Part shown: positions 1 to 11,490 of the stretch, piece after piece
How the letters are laid out: the number at the start of each line of letters is the position of its first letter
Position numbering within the stretch: the stretch's first letter is position 1
Source of the DNA: Chrysomallon squamiferum
Lineage: Eukaryota > Mollusca > Gastropoda > Neomphalida > Peltospiridae
Assembly (NCBI GenBank): GCA_012295275.1
Contig: CM022671.1
Location: forward strand, 33,739,183-33,751,682
Direction of reading: 5' to 3'
Length of the DNA stretch: 12,500 nucleotides
Position numbers and translations under genes: made by a program
The notes under the pieces: generated by a model
The model's input: the letters and a program-made list of their open reading frames with translations, nothing else
The model's database searches: none
Told to the model about the DNA's origin: nothing

Positions 1-40
1 TGCTTGTTTTAATTTTATCTGTTAGTCTGAATATCGTTAG

Positions 41-46
41 TTTATT
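41..46 (-). promoter_or_regulatory. Candidate poly(A) signal, distal (AATAAA)
   Basis: TTTATT on the plus strand is the canonical AATAAA on the minus strand, about 1 kb past the stop codon. Use of this site would give a long 3' UTR containing the CATA and TA repeats. It could equally be chance. Confidence 0.2.
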
Positions 47-217
47 AATGACAAGTCATACCTATACATTTAATAATTAAATATCATAACACACTAATTT
101 AAAAGTGCTGCTTACACATTCACAATCACACACGCACACACGTTTATATATATATATGTATGTACGCACACACATACACATATATATATACATACGTACA
201 TATACTAACGAACAAAC

Positions 218-255
218 ACATACATACATACATACATACATACATACATACATAC
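218..255. repeat. (CATA)n microsatellite
   Basis: About nine tandem copies of the tetranucleotide CATA, at the end of a larger CA/TA-rich low-complexity patch. Confidence 0.9.
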
Positions 256-472
256 GTACCCACACAACAATATAATGAATACACATACACGACAAATACG
301 GGGTGTTTCTTTGATTTTTTGTGTAATTAAGTTTTGTCTGGTATTAATTAATTAATATATTGATGACAAAGATAGTGTAACATAATAAACCTTCTTTATG
401 TTTTTAAACTGTGTACATCAGTCTGTAGATTTACGCTCTCAGTCTACTTAATTTTTGTTTATCAGTTATTCC

Positions 473-511
473 TATTTTCAGTAAAAACATCAGTATTTTC
501 AGTAAAAACAT
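473..511. repeat. 18-bp tandem direct duplication
   Basis: TATTTTCAGTAAAAACAT occurs at 473-490 and again at 494-511, identical and separated by CAG, so the duplicated unit is 21 bp. Confidence 0.9.
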
Positions 512-521
512 TTATGTTGGA

Positions 522-522
<1 letters not shown>

Positions 523-551
<29 letters not shown>
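523..551. repeat. (TA)n microsatellite
   Basis: An uninterrupted run of about 14 TA dinucleotides, in the putative 3' UTR or 3' flank. Confidence 0.95.
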
Positions 552-557
<6 letters not shown>

Positions 558-984
558 AATATAAATAAGGAAGTTTAAAATATTCTTCAAAAGATGAAAT
601 TAAAACGTGTTTCTCAGTGTAAATTATCAGTATTCATGAAAATAAAGTAATATTGACAACAACGGATTGAGAAGAAGAGCCACAGAGAGGTGGGGTGGTT
701 TGATTGTCTTTCTCTTTCTTGGTGGGTGATGGGAGCTGTCAGAAAACGTAATGTATGATTGAGTTTGTTTCAATACTTTCGTATATTACGTGTAACTATT
801 CAAACACTCGTACACGCCCACGCACACGTCAACACCCTACACACACTTACATAAACATACACATAATATATTTTAAAGTTGATCTAAGTTGAACTTCTTT
901 TAGTCGGCATTCGTTTACTGCACCGTGATGTGTCATTAATGTAACTCGAATATCGATGAACTCGAATAATTCAAATTAACACCA

Positions 985-990
985 TTTAAT
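985..990 (-). promoter_or_regulatory. Candidate poly(A) signal, proximal (ATTAAA)
   Basis: The plus-strand TTTAAT reads ATTAAA on the minus strand about 90 bases after the stop codon, the commonest variant of the eukaryotic poly(A) hexamer. A TGGTGTT-type GT-rich stretch follows closely. In AT-rich DNA such hexamers are common by chance. Confidence 0.3.
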
Positions 991-1080
991 TTCGACATTA
1001 AAAATCGTAAACTGCATGCCTTTGATGGATTATTTCCGTAAACATTCGCAAATAATCGTTAAAATATAACAGTTCAAGAT

Positions 1081-3212
1081 TTATGATGCCTCAAAGGAAT
1101 TTCCCCACAGAAGAATTTTCAGTTTGGGTTTCGATGACGTCACAATACGTAATCGATATTTCAGATTGTCTGACGTAGCTGCAGGGTTTGTGTGTTCCTT
1201 ACCCAGTCTGTTGTAGCACAGTTTCAACATGTGAATCGACGTGTTCTTCTCCATAGCGTCCAGCAACTTGGAGAAACCGTCGTTGGTGACACCACACATG
1301 TTCAGACCAATACTCGTCAGCGTCGACGTCCTCTCCAGCGACGTAGTGAGCTTGTAAATACCAGCGTCTTCCAGGGCGTTGACACTGAGATCCAGGTGCC
1401 GCAGTTTCTTACTCGTGGAAATCACGTCAGCCACGACGTCGCAGCCTGCCGGTGTTATTCCGCATTTCTCGAAGTTGATCGTCGTCAGGCCGGTGTCGGG
1501 GACGTAGTGAGACAGCGCCTCGACGCCCTCGTCGCCGATCACGTTGCGACTTATGTCCAGTTCCAACAGAGTCTTGTTTCTGCTCAGACCTTCGACCAGC
1601 TTGTAGCAGCCTTTGCTGGTGATGTTGTTGCTGCGGAGTCGAAGTTTCTGCAACGTCGTATTGCACTTGATCATGTCCCTGAGGACAGCACAACCTTGGT
1701 CACCAAAATCCAGAAAGCTCAGGTCCAGGTCGAGAAGAGTCCGGTTAAGCGTGATGGCGCCGACCACCAAACGACAGGATGCGAGATCGAGTCCAGAAGA
1801 GGACAGATTCAGCTGACGCAAACACGAATTCACTTTCAGCATGTGTGAAATAGCTTCAGCGGCGTTTTGGTCTATGCTGTTTAAACGAAAGTCCAGAGAA
1901 CAAATACTGTTGTCTAGGGCAACGGCACTGGCAATCACAGCAATGTCGTCGCCGGACAGTTGTGTCTTGCCGATCTGAAGTTCAAGGATGCAGTCGTAGT
2001 TTTTGATGACGTCGGCTAAAGCTTTGGCGCGCTTTCCAGAAAGGTTGTATCCTGTGATACAGATGTTGACCACAGGTACAAAGTCGTCGTGAATGCTGTT
2101 CAGAAGGCTTGCATCACTGCCCCATGAATTTGCAGACATTTTGGAATTCCTTTTGCTCAACCCGTTGTCTCTGTTAACCCGTTCCAACTCCAGCAGAGGT
2201 TTCAGAACACCACTGTCATGATTCAGATAACCGACATCGAAGGATATTTTCTTTTCATCGGCCATCACAGGATTAGTCTCCCCATTAACACATGGAATGT
2301 CATGAACCAGACTGTCTATGCTCTTCATGACTTGCAGAACATCAGAAACACGTCGATTATCCTCGCAGTCTCTCAACACATCACAGAAGTCAGAGAACTG
2401 AGAGTAGCTGCCGCTCGCCAAGCTGTTCACTAAATTCTCGGTCACCAATCGTTTGTCTGGATGATCCTTGAAAATCAGCAGTTCCCTGTCTCCGATAACA
2501 CCAGAGTCGTGAAGTTTCTGGAGAAGAGGCGTCGAGTCGAGCCTCTGACACAACAGGTCAGCAATGCTGAGCATTATAAACTTCTGACGTGAGCAGTCAT
2601 TGCGGTCGCTGGATTTTCGCCTCAAGCGGACAGGTTTTTTAGGCGTCAAGCTGGGAGAAGAGTTTTTGATTTTGGAATTATTGTTTTGACTAGCGTTCAG
2701 CGAGGAATCCGAACTCTTGATGGAACTAGATAATCCATTTTCTTTGGAATGATTTTTGTAGTGGTTCTTCTTTTTCTGGCGAGGACTGCTCTTAACAATA
2801 ACAGGGACAACGTCTTTGACGTCGATTCCTGTGCTTTTTATTTGTATTCCGTTGACGGGGATGATGCTCTGTGGCTGCGACATCACCACCGAATTTCTAG
2901 CAGAACCGCCGTCCAGGGAACTTCTGGGATTGTTTATACTCGAGGAACGAAACAGAAAGAGCCGCGGCGGTTTCGGAGGAGGCTTCAGACTGTTGCTCCT
3001 GTGGACATTGGTCCTCTCGACAACGTCTGGGAGGGAGCCTCGAAGAGGACTCAGACAGTCCTCATCCTTGTTCCCTTCTCTCGTCTGATCGTTACTCCAC
3101 TCGAAACTAATTATCTCCCTTTTACTTCTTGGTTTGTGCTCAGAACGTCGAGTGGAAAGTTTGCGCCAGAATTTCCAAGTGGAACTGTTGGATGGGTGAC
3201 GGGATCCACTGT
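1081..3212 (-). CDS. 3' coding exon of a CARD-like plus LRR protein (no NACHT)
   Basis: This is probably an intracellular scaffold or innate-immunity/apoptosis adaptor: CARD folds make CARD-CARD contacts and ribonuclease-inhibitor-type LRRs bind protein partners. Seen: one frame has no stop from 3237 to the TAA at 1083-1081. It meets a pyrimidine-rich AG acceptor at 3213, so coding should start at 3212 and not at the ATG at 2883. In the 731-residue joined protein: basic Ser-rich region 23-130 with KPPPKPPR at 98-105; basic Ser/Asn-rich region 160-230 with RLRRKSSD; CARD-like helical domain about 232-325 (key stretches LLCQRLDSTPLLQKL, DSGVIGDRE, LVNSLASGSYSQFSDF); linker about 326-400; LRRs about 404-729 whose LxxLxLxxN cores start near 404, 432, 460, 488, 516, 544, 572, 599, 627, 655, 683 and 721. 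Base composition is clearly less AT-rich than the flanks. It resembles the C-terminal LRR of NLR proteins, but the nucleotide-binding domain is absent. Coding call is very secure; CARD is good but unproven; the true N-terminus is less certain. Confidence 0.9.
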
Positions 3213-3237
3213 CTGTTTGAAGAAAAGAAGAAAATAA
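3213..3237 (-). other. 3' splice site (acceptor) before the large exon
   Basis: The minus strand reads as a pyrimidine-rich run, TTATTTTCTTCTTTTCTTC, then AAACAG|AC. The open frame of the exon continues through the site and stops at TAA (3240-3238), as expected for intron sequence. A second AG four bases downstream (ACAG|TGG) would shift the frame and is less likely. The (TTA)n/poly-T block at 3279-3326 lies just upstream in the intron. Confidence 0.75.
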
Positions 3238-3278
3238 TTACCACAATATTGATGATTTAGATCCATTTTATTTTACAA

Positions 3279-3326
3279 ATTATTATTAATATTATTATTA
3301 TTATTATTATTTTTTTTTTTTTTTTT
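3279..3326. repeat. (TTA)n followed by poly-T
   Basis: TTA trinucleotides run directly into about 16 T residues. On the minus strand this is A16 followed by TAA repeats, lying in the intron a short way upstream of the acceptor at 3213. Confidence 0.85.
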
Positions 3327-3562
3327 AATTAACAACTGACAAACATCAAGCAGTAGTAAACAAAATATGTAACAAAACATTTCTCTTTGTTGTTTTGGAT
3401 TCTTAAACTGAGAGATGCACAATCTGCCTAGCGAAAGAGAAACTAACAGATACTCAAAACTGTGTGAAAATAATATATTTTAAATGCATGTCTAAAAATT
3501 AATATTACTGAAGTTAACGGTAAACAAAACTATTTATAACAAAAAACTGAGATTTAAGTTAG

Positions 3563-5352
<1,790 letters not shown>

Positions 5353-5388
<36 letters not shown>

Positions 5389-5409
5389 TCTCTGTGTGTG
5401 TGTGTGTGT
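5353..5409. repeat. (GT)n microsatellite with (TC) interruption
   Basis: GT dinucleotides run from 5353 to 5409, interrupted once by TCTCTC near 5387-5392. Confidence 0.95.
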
Positions 5410-5639
5410 TATTCTTCATGAATGTTTCAAAATATCTCTACAGATGATTACCAGATTTCAGTCAAAACGTGAAAAATTCTGTAGACTCGTCAGAAAGATT
5501 TGATCCTGTGAGATCAGAGGTGAGATTTATTTAATTAATTAATTTACTAAAGGTGTATATAAATAAGCACCATTCATTCAAAATATAATTTTAAAAAGTT
5601 AAATAAATTAACTTGACACTAAATAAATAAACCTCACAC

Positions 5640-5858
5640 AACCATTAGCATGAAAATGAATTCAGATGTTGCTGACAGAACTAGTTCATATCAAATAGAG
5701 GGATCGTTAAGATGGGTATAATTTCTAGAACAAAATTAATTACATTAATAAATAAAAAAATCAAAAAATCAAATCAAATCAAACAGAAAATAGAAAACAG
5801 AAAGATAAAATAAAAAAAATAATAAAGATGAAAATGAAAAATAAAAATAAAAAAATAA
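5640..5858 (+). mobile_element. Dispersed repeat with A-rich tail, copy 1 (retroposon-like)
   Basis: A complex segment of about 115 bp starting AACCATTAGCAT is followed by an A-rich tail built from AAATA/AAATC-type units. A close copy in the same orientation starts at 8064. Shared complex motifs include AATTCAGATGTTGCTGACAG and GGGATCGTTAAGATGGGTAT, and similarity continues into the A-rich tail. Complex head plus A-rich tail suggests a SINE or the 3' end of a LINE. I see no clear target-site duplication, A/B boxes or reverse transcriptase, so the class is open. Confidence 0.55.
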
Positions 5859-6402
5859 AAAATGATAAGTTTAATAAATCAGATGCCTAATTCAGTTTTG
5901 AATTAAAGTTATTTAAATCCATTAACATAAACATATATTTTGTGCATGCAGTTTGAAAATCTATATAAAAATATTAAAACAAACAAGCAATAAACAAATA
6001 AATAAAAACAACAACAAAACGAAATAGAAACGAAATAAAACTACATCTCAGAATGTAAAATATAAAACGATGCAACTGAAATTTGATACGTTAATCTGCA
6101 AAGTTTTAATTTAAACAAGAATAAAATACAATAAAATTTAATGAATAAATTCAATGCTCTTATTTGATTTCTCGCGAATTATTTGATCTTGACGGAAGGG
6201 AGAAAAAAAAAAAAAAAAAAATACAACAAAAAATAAAAACAGCAGAACACAAAATAATGGCTCTCGTAATTTACAGTGAATGCTTTATAATTACTGGGCT
6301 AAAGAGAAAATAAGTCATGCCTGACTCCTATGAAGAAAACATAAAACGACATTCAGTAAAATGGCAGTAAGGACAAAATTATTTACAATATTTAATATAT
6401 GA

Positions 6403-6426
6403 TTATAATATTATAATATTATAATA
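6403..6426. repeat. Three tandem TTATAATA units
   Basis: The 8-bp unit TTATAATA is repeated three times without interruption. Each junction forms the perfect 10-bp palindrome TATTATAATA. Confidence 0.85.
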
Positions 6427-6444
6427 TTTTCGGTTAATAATAAT

Positions 6445-6476
6445 AAGAAGAAGAAAGAAGAAGAAGAAGAAGAAGT
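6445..6476. repeat. (GAA)n microsatellite
   Basis: About ten GAA-type units with one extra A, on the plus strand. A short homopurine tract. Confidence 0.85.
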
Positions 6477-6659
6477 AGAGCAACAACAACAACTGCAACA
6501 ATAATAAAAAAATAAAAAAATAAATAAATAAAGGAGAAAATATGAAACAAAAAATAAAATAATAAATAAACATGAATATTCATATAACATTCTGTAAACG
6601 TATTACAAAGATGTATATCTATTTCGCATGTCATTGACATTTGCGAAGAAAAACAAAAA

Positions 6660-7394
6660 TGAAAAAACATCAAAAAAAAAAAAAGAAGAGAGAGAATACC
6701 TAATTCATCTGACTCAATACCATCCGAGTCAGAAGTATGAAAATGGCAGCCTTGGTGCCTATCCCAGGAAATCCCAGAACAGAAAAATCTTTCCACGTTA
6801 TACAGAATCGAACACGCAGTCATGACTATGTCGCCTTCCTGCCAAGATGTACAACATATTTGTGCAAAAAATAGCCTGGGTGTTTCCCTTCCATCGTGAA
6901 CCAATTACATAAAATCCTTTACACAACACCACAAAACTAACAGCGTATATGCACCAATTGTTTCCATTGTCCGGTTAAGCCAAGAGACTGTTTGGCTTTT
7001 CTGGAAGATCACAGTTTAACTCGCAGAGTCGAACAGCTACTGTTGCTCTTGGTACCAATCTAAGGGAGATAAGGCTAAGCCGTTGAGTTCTATCGATTTT
7101 CAATCGTGGTAGAGTTGTCTGACATTTCATTATGTAGATCACTCGCAATATAGCGCATTGTTGGTGACTCAGAAGAAAAAACGTGTTGGCTTTGAACAGG
7201 GAATCCACAAGTACGAGTTCGTGACGCTTCGCATTCTAAGGTTGTGACCTTTCTGAAGATCTGGCGCTGCCCTTCAGGGAACCCACTAGGGATTTCAGAC
7301 ATTAAGCGGGTCATTTTCAAAGCAGTCACTATTAGCTGCGTGACTTAATTACGACAGTTCACAACCTCGATGTTAATTTGAAGAGACAACCAAT
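6660..7394. other. Mixed-complexity intronic segment; no confident gene
   Basis: Sequence at about 6700-6900 and 6960-7340 is less AT-rich and not simple repeat. Both minus-strand stretches contain open frames of under 80-160 codons, but the long one runs into repeat-derived Leu/Ser polymer, and the others lack ATG starts and recognisable motifs. GTTCGATTC- and GTTCGACTC-like words (minus strand, near 6810 and 7030) recall RNA polymerase III B boxes, but no matching A box was found. Old transposon remnants are the likeliest explanation. Confidence 0.35.
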
Positions 7395-7527
<133 letters not shown>

Positions 7528-7655
7528 ATAATATGAAACTAAAAATGGTTCCATTAAACTTTGACAGTGATAGAACAATGCACTACTTTGTCTTCTTTGG
7601 TTACTAAATTAAAAGTTATCAAAAATAATTAAGTCCTATTAAAAGTCAAAAACCC

Positions 7656-7686
7656 GTCATCATTATCGTCGTCGTCGTCGTCGTCG

Positions 7687-7756
<70 letters not shown>

Positions 7757-7775
7757 TATTATTATTATTATTATT
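7656..7775. repeat. Composite (TCG)n-(TCA)n-(TTA)n trinucleotide array
   Basis: Uninterrupted trinucleotides change from TCG (about 7666-7688) to TCA (about 7689-7756) to TTA (to about 7775) with phase kept throughout. It is preceded by two degenerate units. Confidence 0.95.
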
Positions 7776-8009
7776 GCAACACTCACAAGGTATTATGTCA
7801 AACACGCTGAAACTTGGCTACGGCGTAACGAAGGATCAATCATTCCCTGTTCTATATCCCAGGCCTAGCAAGTACTCAAATGTCACTGTATGTATTTCAT
7901 GGGAATAAATTATACATATAAAATATTTATTTCTGTTAATCAATAAGCACAGCCCCTTGGGTTGATGAAAACAACTTCTCGTTCTTGAATTACGTAATTA
8001 TAAACAAAC
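7776..8009. other. Intronic sequence between repeats; nothing recognised
   Basis: AT-rich unique-looking sequence with no coding frame and no RNA gene fold recognised. Confidence 0.5.
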
Positions 8010-8046
8010 ACAAAAAAAAAAAAAAAAAAAAAGAAAGAAAGAAAGA
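8010..8046. repeat. Poly-A plus (GAAA)n
   Basis: More than 20 A residues are followed by four GAAA-type units, just upstream of repeat copy 2. This is typical of a retroposon tail that has begun to diversify. Confidence 0.85.
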
Positions 8047-8063
8047 CAATTTTTTAATCTAAT

Positions 8064-8285
8064 AACCATTAGCATCAAAATGAATTCAGATGTTGCTGAC
8101 AGGACTAGCTCAGTGATATCGAACAGAGGGATCGTTAAGATGGGTATAATTTCTAGAACAAAATTAATTACATTAATAAAAAAAAAAATAAAGAAATAAA
8201 ATCAAAAAAAATAGAAAATAGAAAGCTAAAAATAAAAAAACGAATAAAGATGAAAAGGGAAAAAAAATAAAATAAAAATAAAAAT
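8064..8285 (+). mobile_element. Dispersed repeat with A-rich tail, copy 2 (retroposon-like)
   Basis: Second copy of the element at 5640. It differs by scattered substitutions, and the most diverged part is a short stretch near 8109-8126 with a 4-base length difference. The tail is again A-rich but with a different pattern of interruptions. Shortly upstream is poly-A followed by (GAAA)n at 8010-8046, which could be the tail of another insertion that this copy landed beside. Confidence 0.55.
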
Positions 8286-8621
8286 TAGAAAAAAATGTAC
8301 CCACAAATGTCGGATTAAGACATGCCGAATACTGTTCCCTTTCATCGTGGATTCATTTATCACTAATCAAAAAGTTATTCATTCGTTTTTATCATGCTAA
8401 AACGTCAGCAGCGATCCAGTCTCTTTCGCCGCCCTCTGAGTAACGTTCAGTGACTGAAAATGTCATTTTAATGTTTTTAGGAAACTGTCACCTGTGCGCT
8501 GAGGAACAGTGACTCATTCTGTGTTGGGTTTGACACAGCGTTAATCAATTTTTCTTCTCCTTGGTCGATGTGATTAACTCTACACATCGCTAATAAATAT
8601 CTATTTGTTATATTGTATTAA

Positions 8622-8625
<4 letters not shown>
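8286..8625. other. Intronic sequence; nothing recognised
   Basis: Unique-looking sequence, somewhat less AT-rich at about 8400-8530, without a convincing frame, motif or RNA fold. Confidence 0.5.

Positions 8626-8716
<91 letters not shown>
8626..8716. repeat. (GA)n array 3
   Basis: About 91 bp of perfect GA dinucleotide with the purine strand on plus. It is complementary to the (TC)n array that begins about 660 bp downstream. Confidence 0.98.
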
Positions 8717-9535
<819 letters not shown>

Positions 9536-10958
9536 GAATATGTTTCTTTTTTCTATTGTTTTTTCTCCCTCTTTCTGACTTTTATGTAAGTATGTATGTG
9601 TGTATATATTATGAATGTATATATGATAGTATGTATGTATATATGTATGTATTATGAATGTATGAATATACGTATGTCATTTCTAACATTATTTCAATAT
9701 TAAACAACTGCATCTATATCACTTCATCATAGTGAAAATTAATATACATTAAGATGTTGTCAATACAAATATTATTCGCTCATTAATTTATTCATACACT
9801 GATATTATCATAAATAGCGAGCAAATATTTAACCATTGCTATCAGTACATCTCTGTCACAGCTCAACAGAAATCAACCGCCTGTTGGTGCAATCAAGGAA
9901 ACCATCACGCCAGCATTAACAATCACAAAAGCCCGAGATTACAAATATATACAGCCTCGCTGCATTAACAACTGACTGAACATCAATCTTAGCAGTTAAT
10001 AGACGATGAAGCTCTTGGATTGGGAAACAAGTCTGACACGAGGAGAAGAGTTCACGGCCTCCAACTGCAGGACGCGATATGACGTTCGGTAGAGATCTGA
10101 TTTGTCGCGGCCAAAGGAAAACGAAAATTTAATAAGAGAGAAACTCGCTGCTGGTGCTTCCGAGGGCGTGAGACCAGCGGGCAGGACCGCGTGATTCCTT
10201 TGTCCACATCGTATTGATCTGCCAGGTTGAAAGAAGGTGTCAATTTGATGGTTACTTTGTCAGTCTTAACCTCCAACCCGTAACGAGTTAACCTTTTCTT
10301 CGACATTCTTGCTTTACAGGTAACCAGATTTTGTTTTGTCTTGTTTCGTTGTGGATAAAGCTTGGCCGTTGTATACAATACGTCTTCGTTATTTTTGTTA
10401 AAAGTAGGTTTCGCTTGTACGTTACAAAATCAACAAAACGAAATAATAGAAATGCAAATCGTTCTGCGAATGGTTGTGATCTTGTGAACTTTGACTGATA
10501 TGACCTGGTAGAATTACAAAGTTATTGGTCCTTGGTGACACTAGTTAATATTCAGAGAGATGAGGTTAAAGATTTAAATGGATGATTGTGACATCGTATT
10601 ATTAGCCTAACGGGACAAACTGGTTGAGTTTTCACTCTAAGATGCGTAGGTACGTGGATCGCATCTAGATAACCCCTCATTTTCACAACCGCTTACTTCT
10701 GAGGCCTAAGTTTTTACTCTATCATCTTTAACTATGTATCGCGCTAATATTATACTACAGTACAGAAAAGTATTCTGGTTTCTGGAATACGTTCAAGGCA
10801 GGCGTACTAAAACTACCAGCTTGATTTGATTGGTATGAAAATCAATTCATAAACCAGGCATCTCACATCTGGTTCAGAATATGCGAGTTATCAGAAATGA
10901 ATGAAATCTATTAATTCATGCGTTTGTTAGGACATAACGATTTCTGAGTGTGCGTTTG
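9536..10958. other. Intronic sequence; one weak open frame, otherwise nothing recognised
   Basis: It begins with TATG/TGTATA low-complexity sequence (9586-9670). The section at 9840-10380 is less AT-rich and contains the 84-codon minus-strand frame listed separately. From 10380 to 10958 I see no coding frame, RNA gene or repeat structure. Confidence 0.5.
10052..10306 (-). other. Unrecognised 84-codon open frame, possibly a remnant or exon
   Basis: An ATG at 10306 opens a frame beginning MSKKRLTRYGLEVKTDKVTI that ends in TGA at 10052. It is not simple-sequence and lies in a less AT-rich patch of the intron. A plausible donor, GAG|GTTAAG, occurs 12 codons in, but it would leave phase 0, which does not fit the phase-1 acceptor at 3213. 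I recognise no domain. It could be a transposon fragment, an alternative exon or chance. Confidence 0.15.
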
Positions 10959-11018
<60 letters not shown>

Positions 11019-11039
11019 GTTGTTGTTGTTGTTGTTGTT
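10959..11039. repeat. (ATT)n-(GTT)n composite microsatellite
   Basis: About 20 ATT units pass in phase into about 7 GTT units. The two parts differ by a single A/G transition per unit. Confidence 0.95.
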
Positions 11040-11480
11040 ACTATATTTTGTTAAAATATAATTAACTGAAATAACAAAATTAAAATGATGAATATGTAAA
11101 GAAAGGAAGACTCAAAGACAGACGGTCAAAAAAGAAAGAAAGAAAAGTGACAGATCAGTAAAAAGAAAGAAAGAAGGGAACTGAGGAAAACAACATACTA
11201 GTATAAAGTGTATAATCTACCTATCTGAGCAAAACTAGAAATGAATGTGAGCATTCATCAACATCTTACAGCTATGTAAAATTAATTTTATTTCTATAAT
11301 TACCTGATTAACTGTACTCAGTGTTTTCCAACATGCCTGCCTTTAAAAACACTACGCAAAGTTTGCAATCCTCTTTATATTTTGCAATTTCAGTGGCAAC
11401 CAAACTTCATAACCGAACAGTGTTCTGTTTGCATAAAAAAATGAATATCATCACTAATTTCTAAACAAACCAACTTTGTA
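11040..11480. other. Intron segment just inside the proposed donor; nothing recognised
   Basis: AT-rich with GAAA-type purine patches at about 11098-11180. No coding frame or RNA gene seen. Confidence 0.5.
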
Positions 11481-11490
11481 ACTCACTAAC
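11481..11490 (-). other. 5' splice site (donor) of the giant intron
   Basis: Reading the minus strand the junction is CAG|GTTAGTGAGT, matching the MAG|GTRAGT consensus except for T at intron position 3. It cuts the 11491-11554 frame just before an in-frame TAG, leaving phase 1. No other donor I checked near a CpG-rich frame was as strong. Confidence 0.6.

Larger units (their letters stand above)
1..1080. other. 3' UTR and 3' flank of the minus-strand gene; no other gene seen
   Basis: AT-rich sequence without a credible coding frame. It contains CA-rich and TA-rich simple sequence (about 110-260), a (TA)n run, an 18-bp direct duplication and another CA-rich patch around 805-865. The translated frame across 77-295 is only repeat-derived low-complexity peptide. 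Confidence 0.6.
5750..6660. other. Extended A-rich, strand-asymmetric intronic region; no gene seen
   Basis: For about 900 bp the plus strand is strongly A-over-T biased, with AAATA/AAAAT units, A19 at 6203-6221, (GAA)n at 6445-6476 and AAATAAATA runs. In the pre-mRNA of the minus-strand gene this would be U/pyrimidine-rich. The first part overlaps the tail of repeat copy 1. Confidence 0.6.

Noticed and set aside
1135-1142. CRE palindrome TGACGTCA
   Set aside because: It lies inside coding sequence and is explained by codon use. A second at 5273-5280 is intronic, and a single 8-mer is weak evidence of function.
1192-1848. 218-codon plus-strand open frame
   Set aside because: It lies wholly antisense to the LRR exon. 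The minus-strand frame shows clear LRR periodicity, while the plus-strand peptide is a Gln/Arg/Val-rich mirror of it.
2749-3237. Plus-strand open frame antisense to the 5' part of the long exon
   Set aside because: It is the complement of the minus-strand coding sequence and acceptor. Its GTTTGAAGAAAAGAAG end is the reverse of the polypyrimidine tract, and it has no recognisable domain.
6434-6904. 156-codon minus-strand frame
   Set aside because: Its second half is a Leu/Ser/Val/Phe polymer read from AT-rich and (GAA)n sequence. The first half has no recognisable motif.
6800-7040. tRNA or tRNA-derived SINE on the minus strand
   Set aside because: GTTCGATTC- and GTTCGACTC-like B-box words are present, but no A box at the right spacing and no cloverleaf stems could be built.
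6975-7329. Two overlapping minus-strand frames
   Set aside because: They begin at non-ATG codons, show no domain, and are more easily explained as an old repeat remnant.
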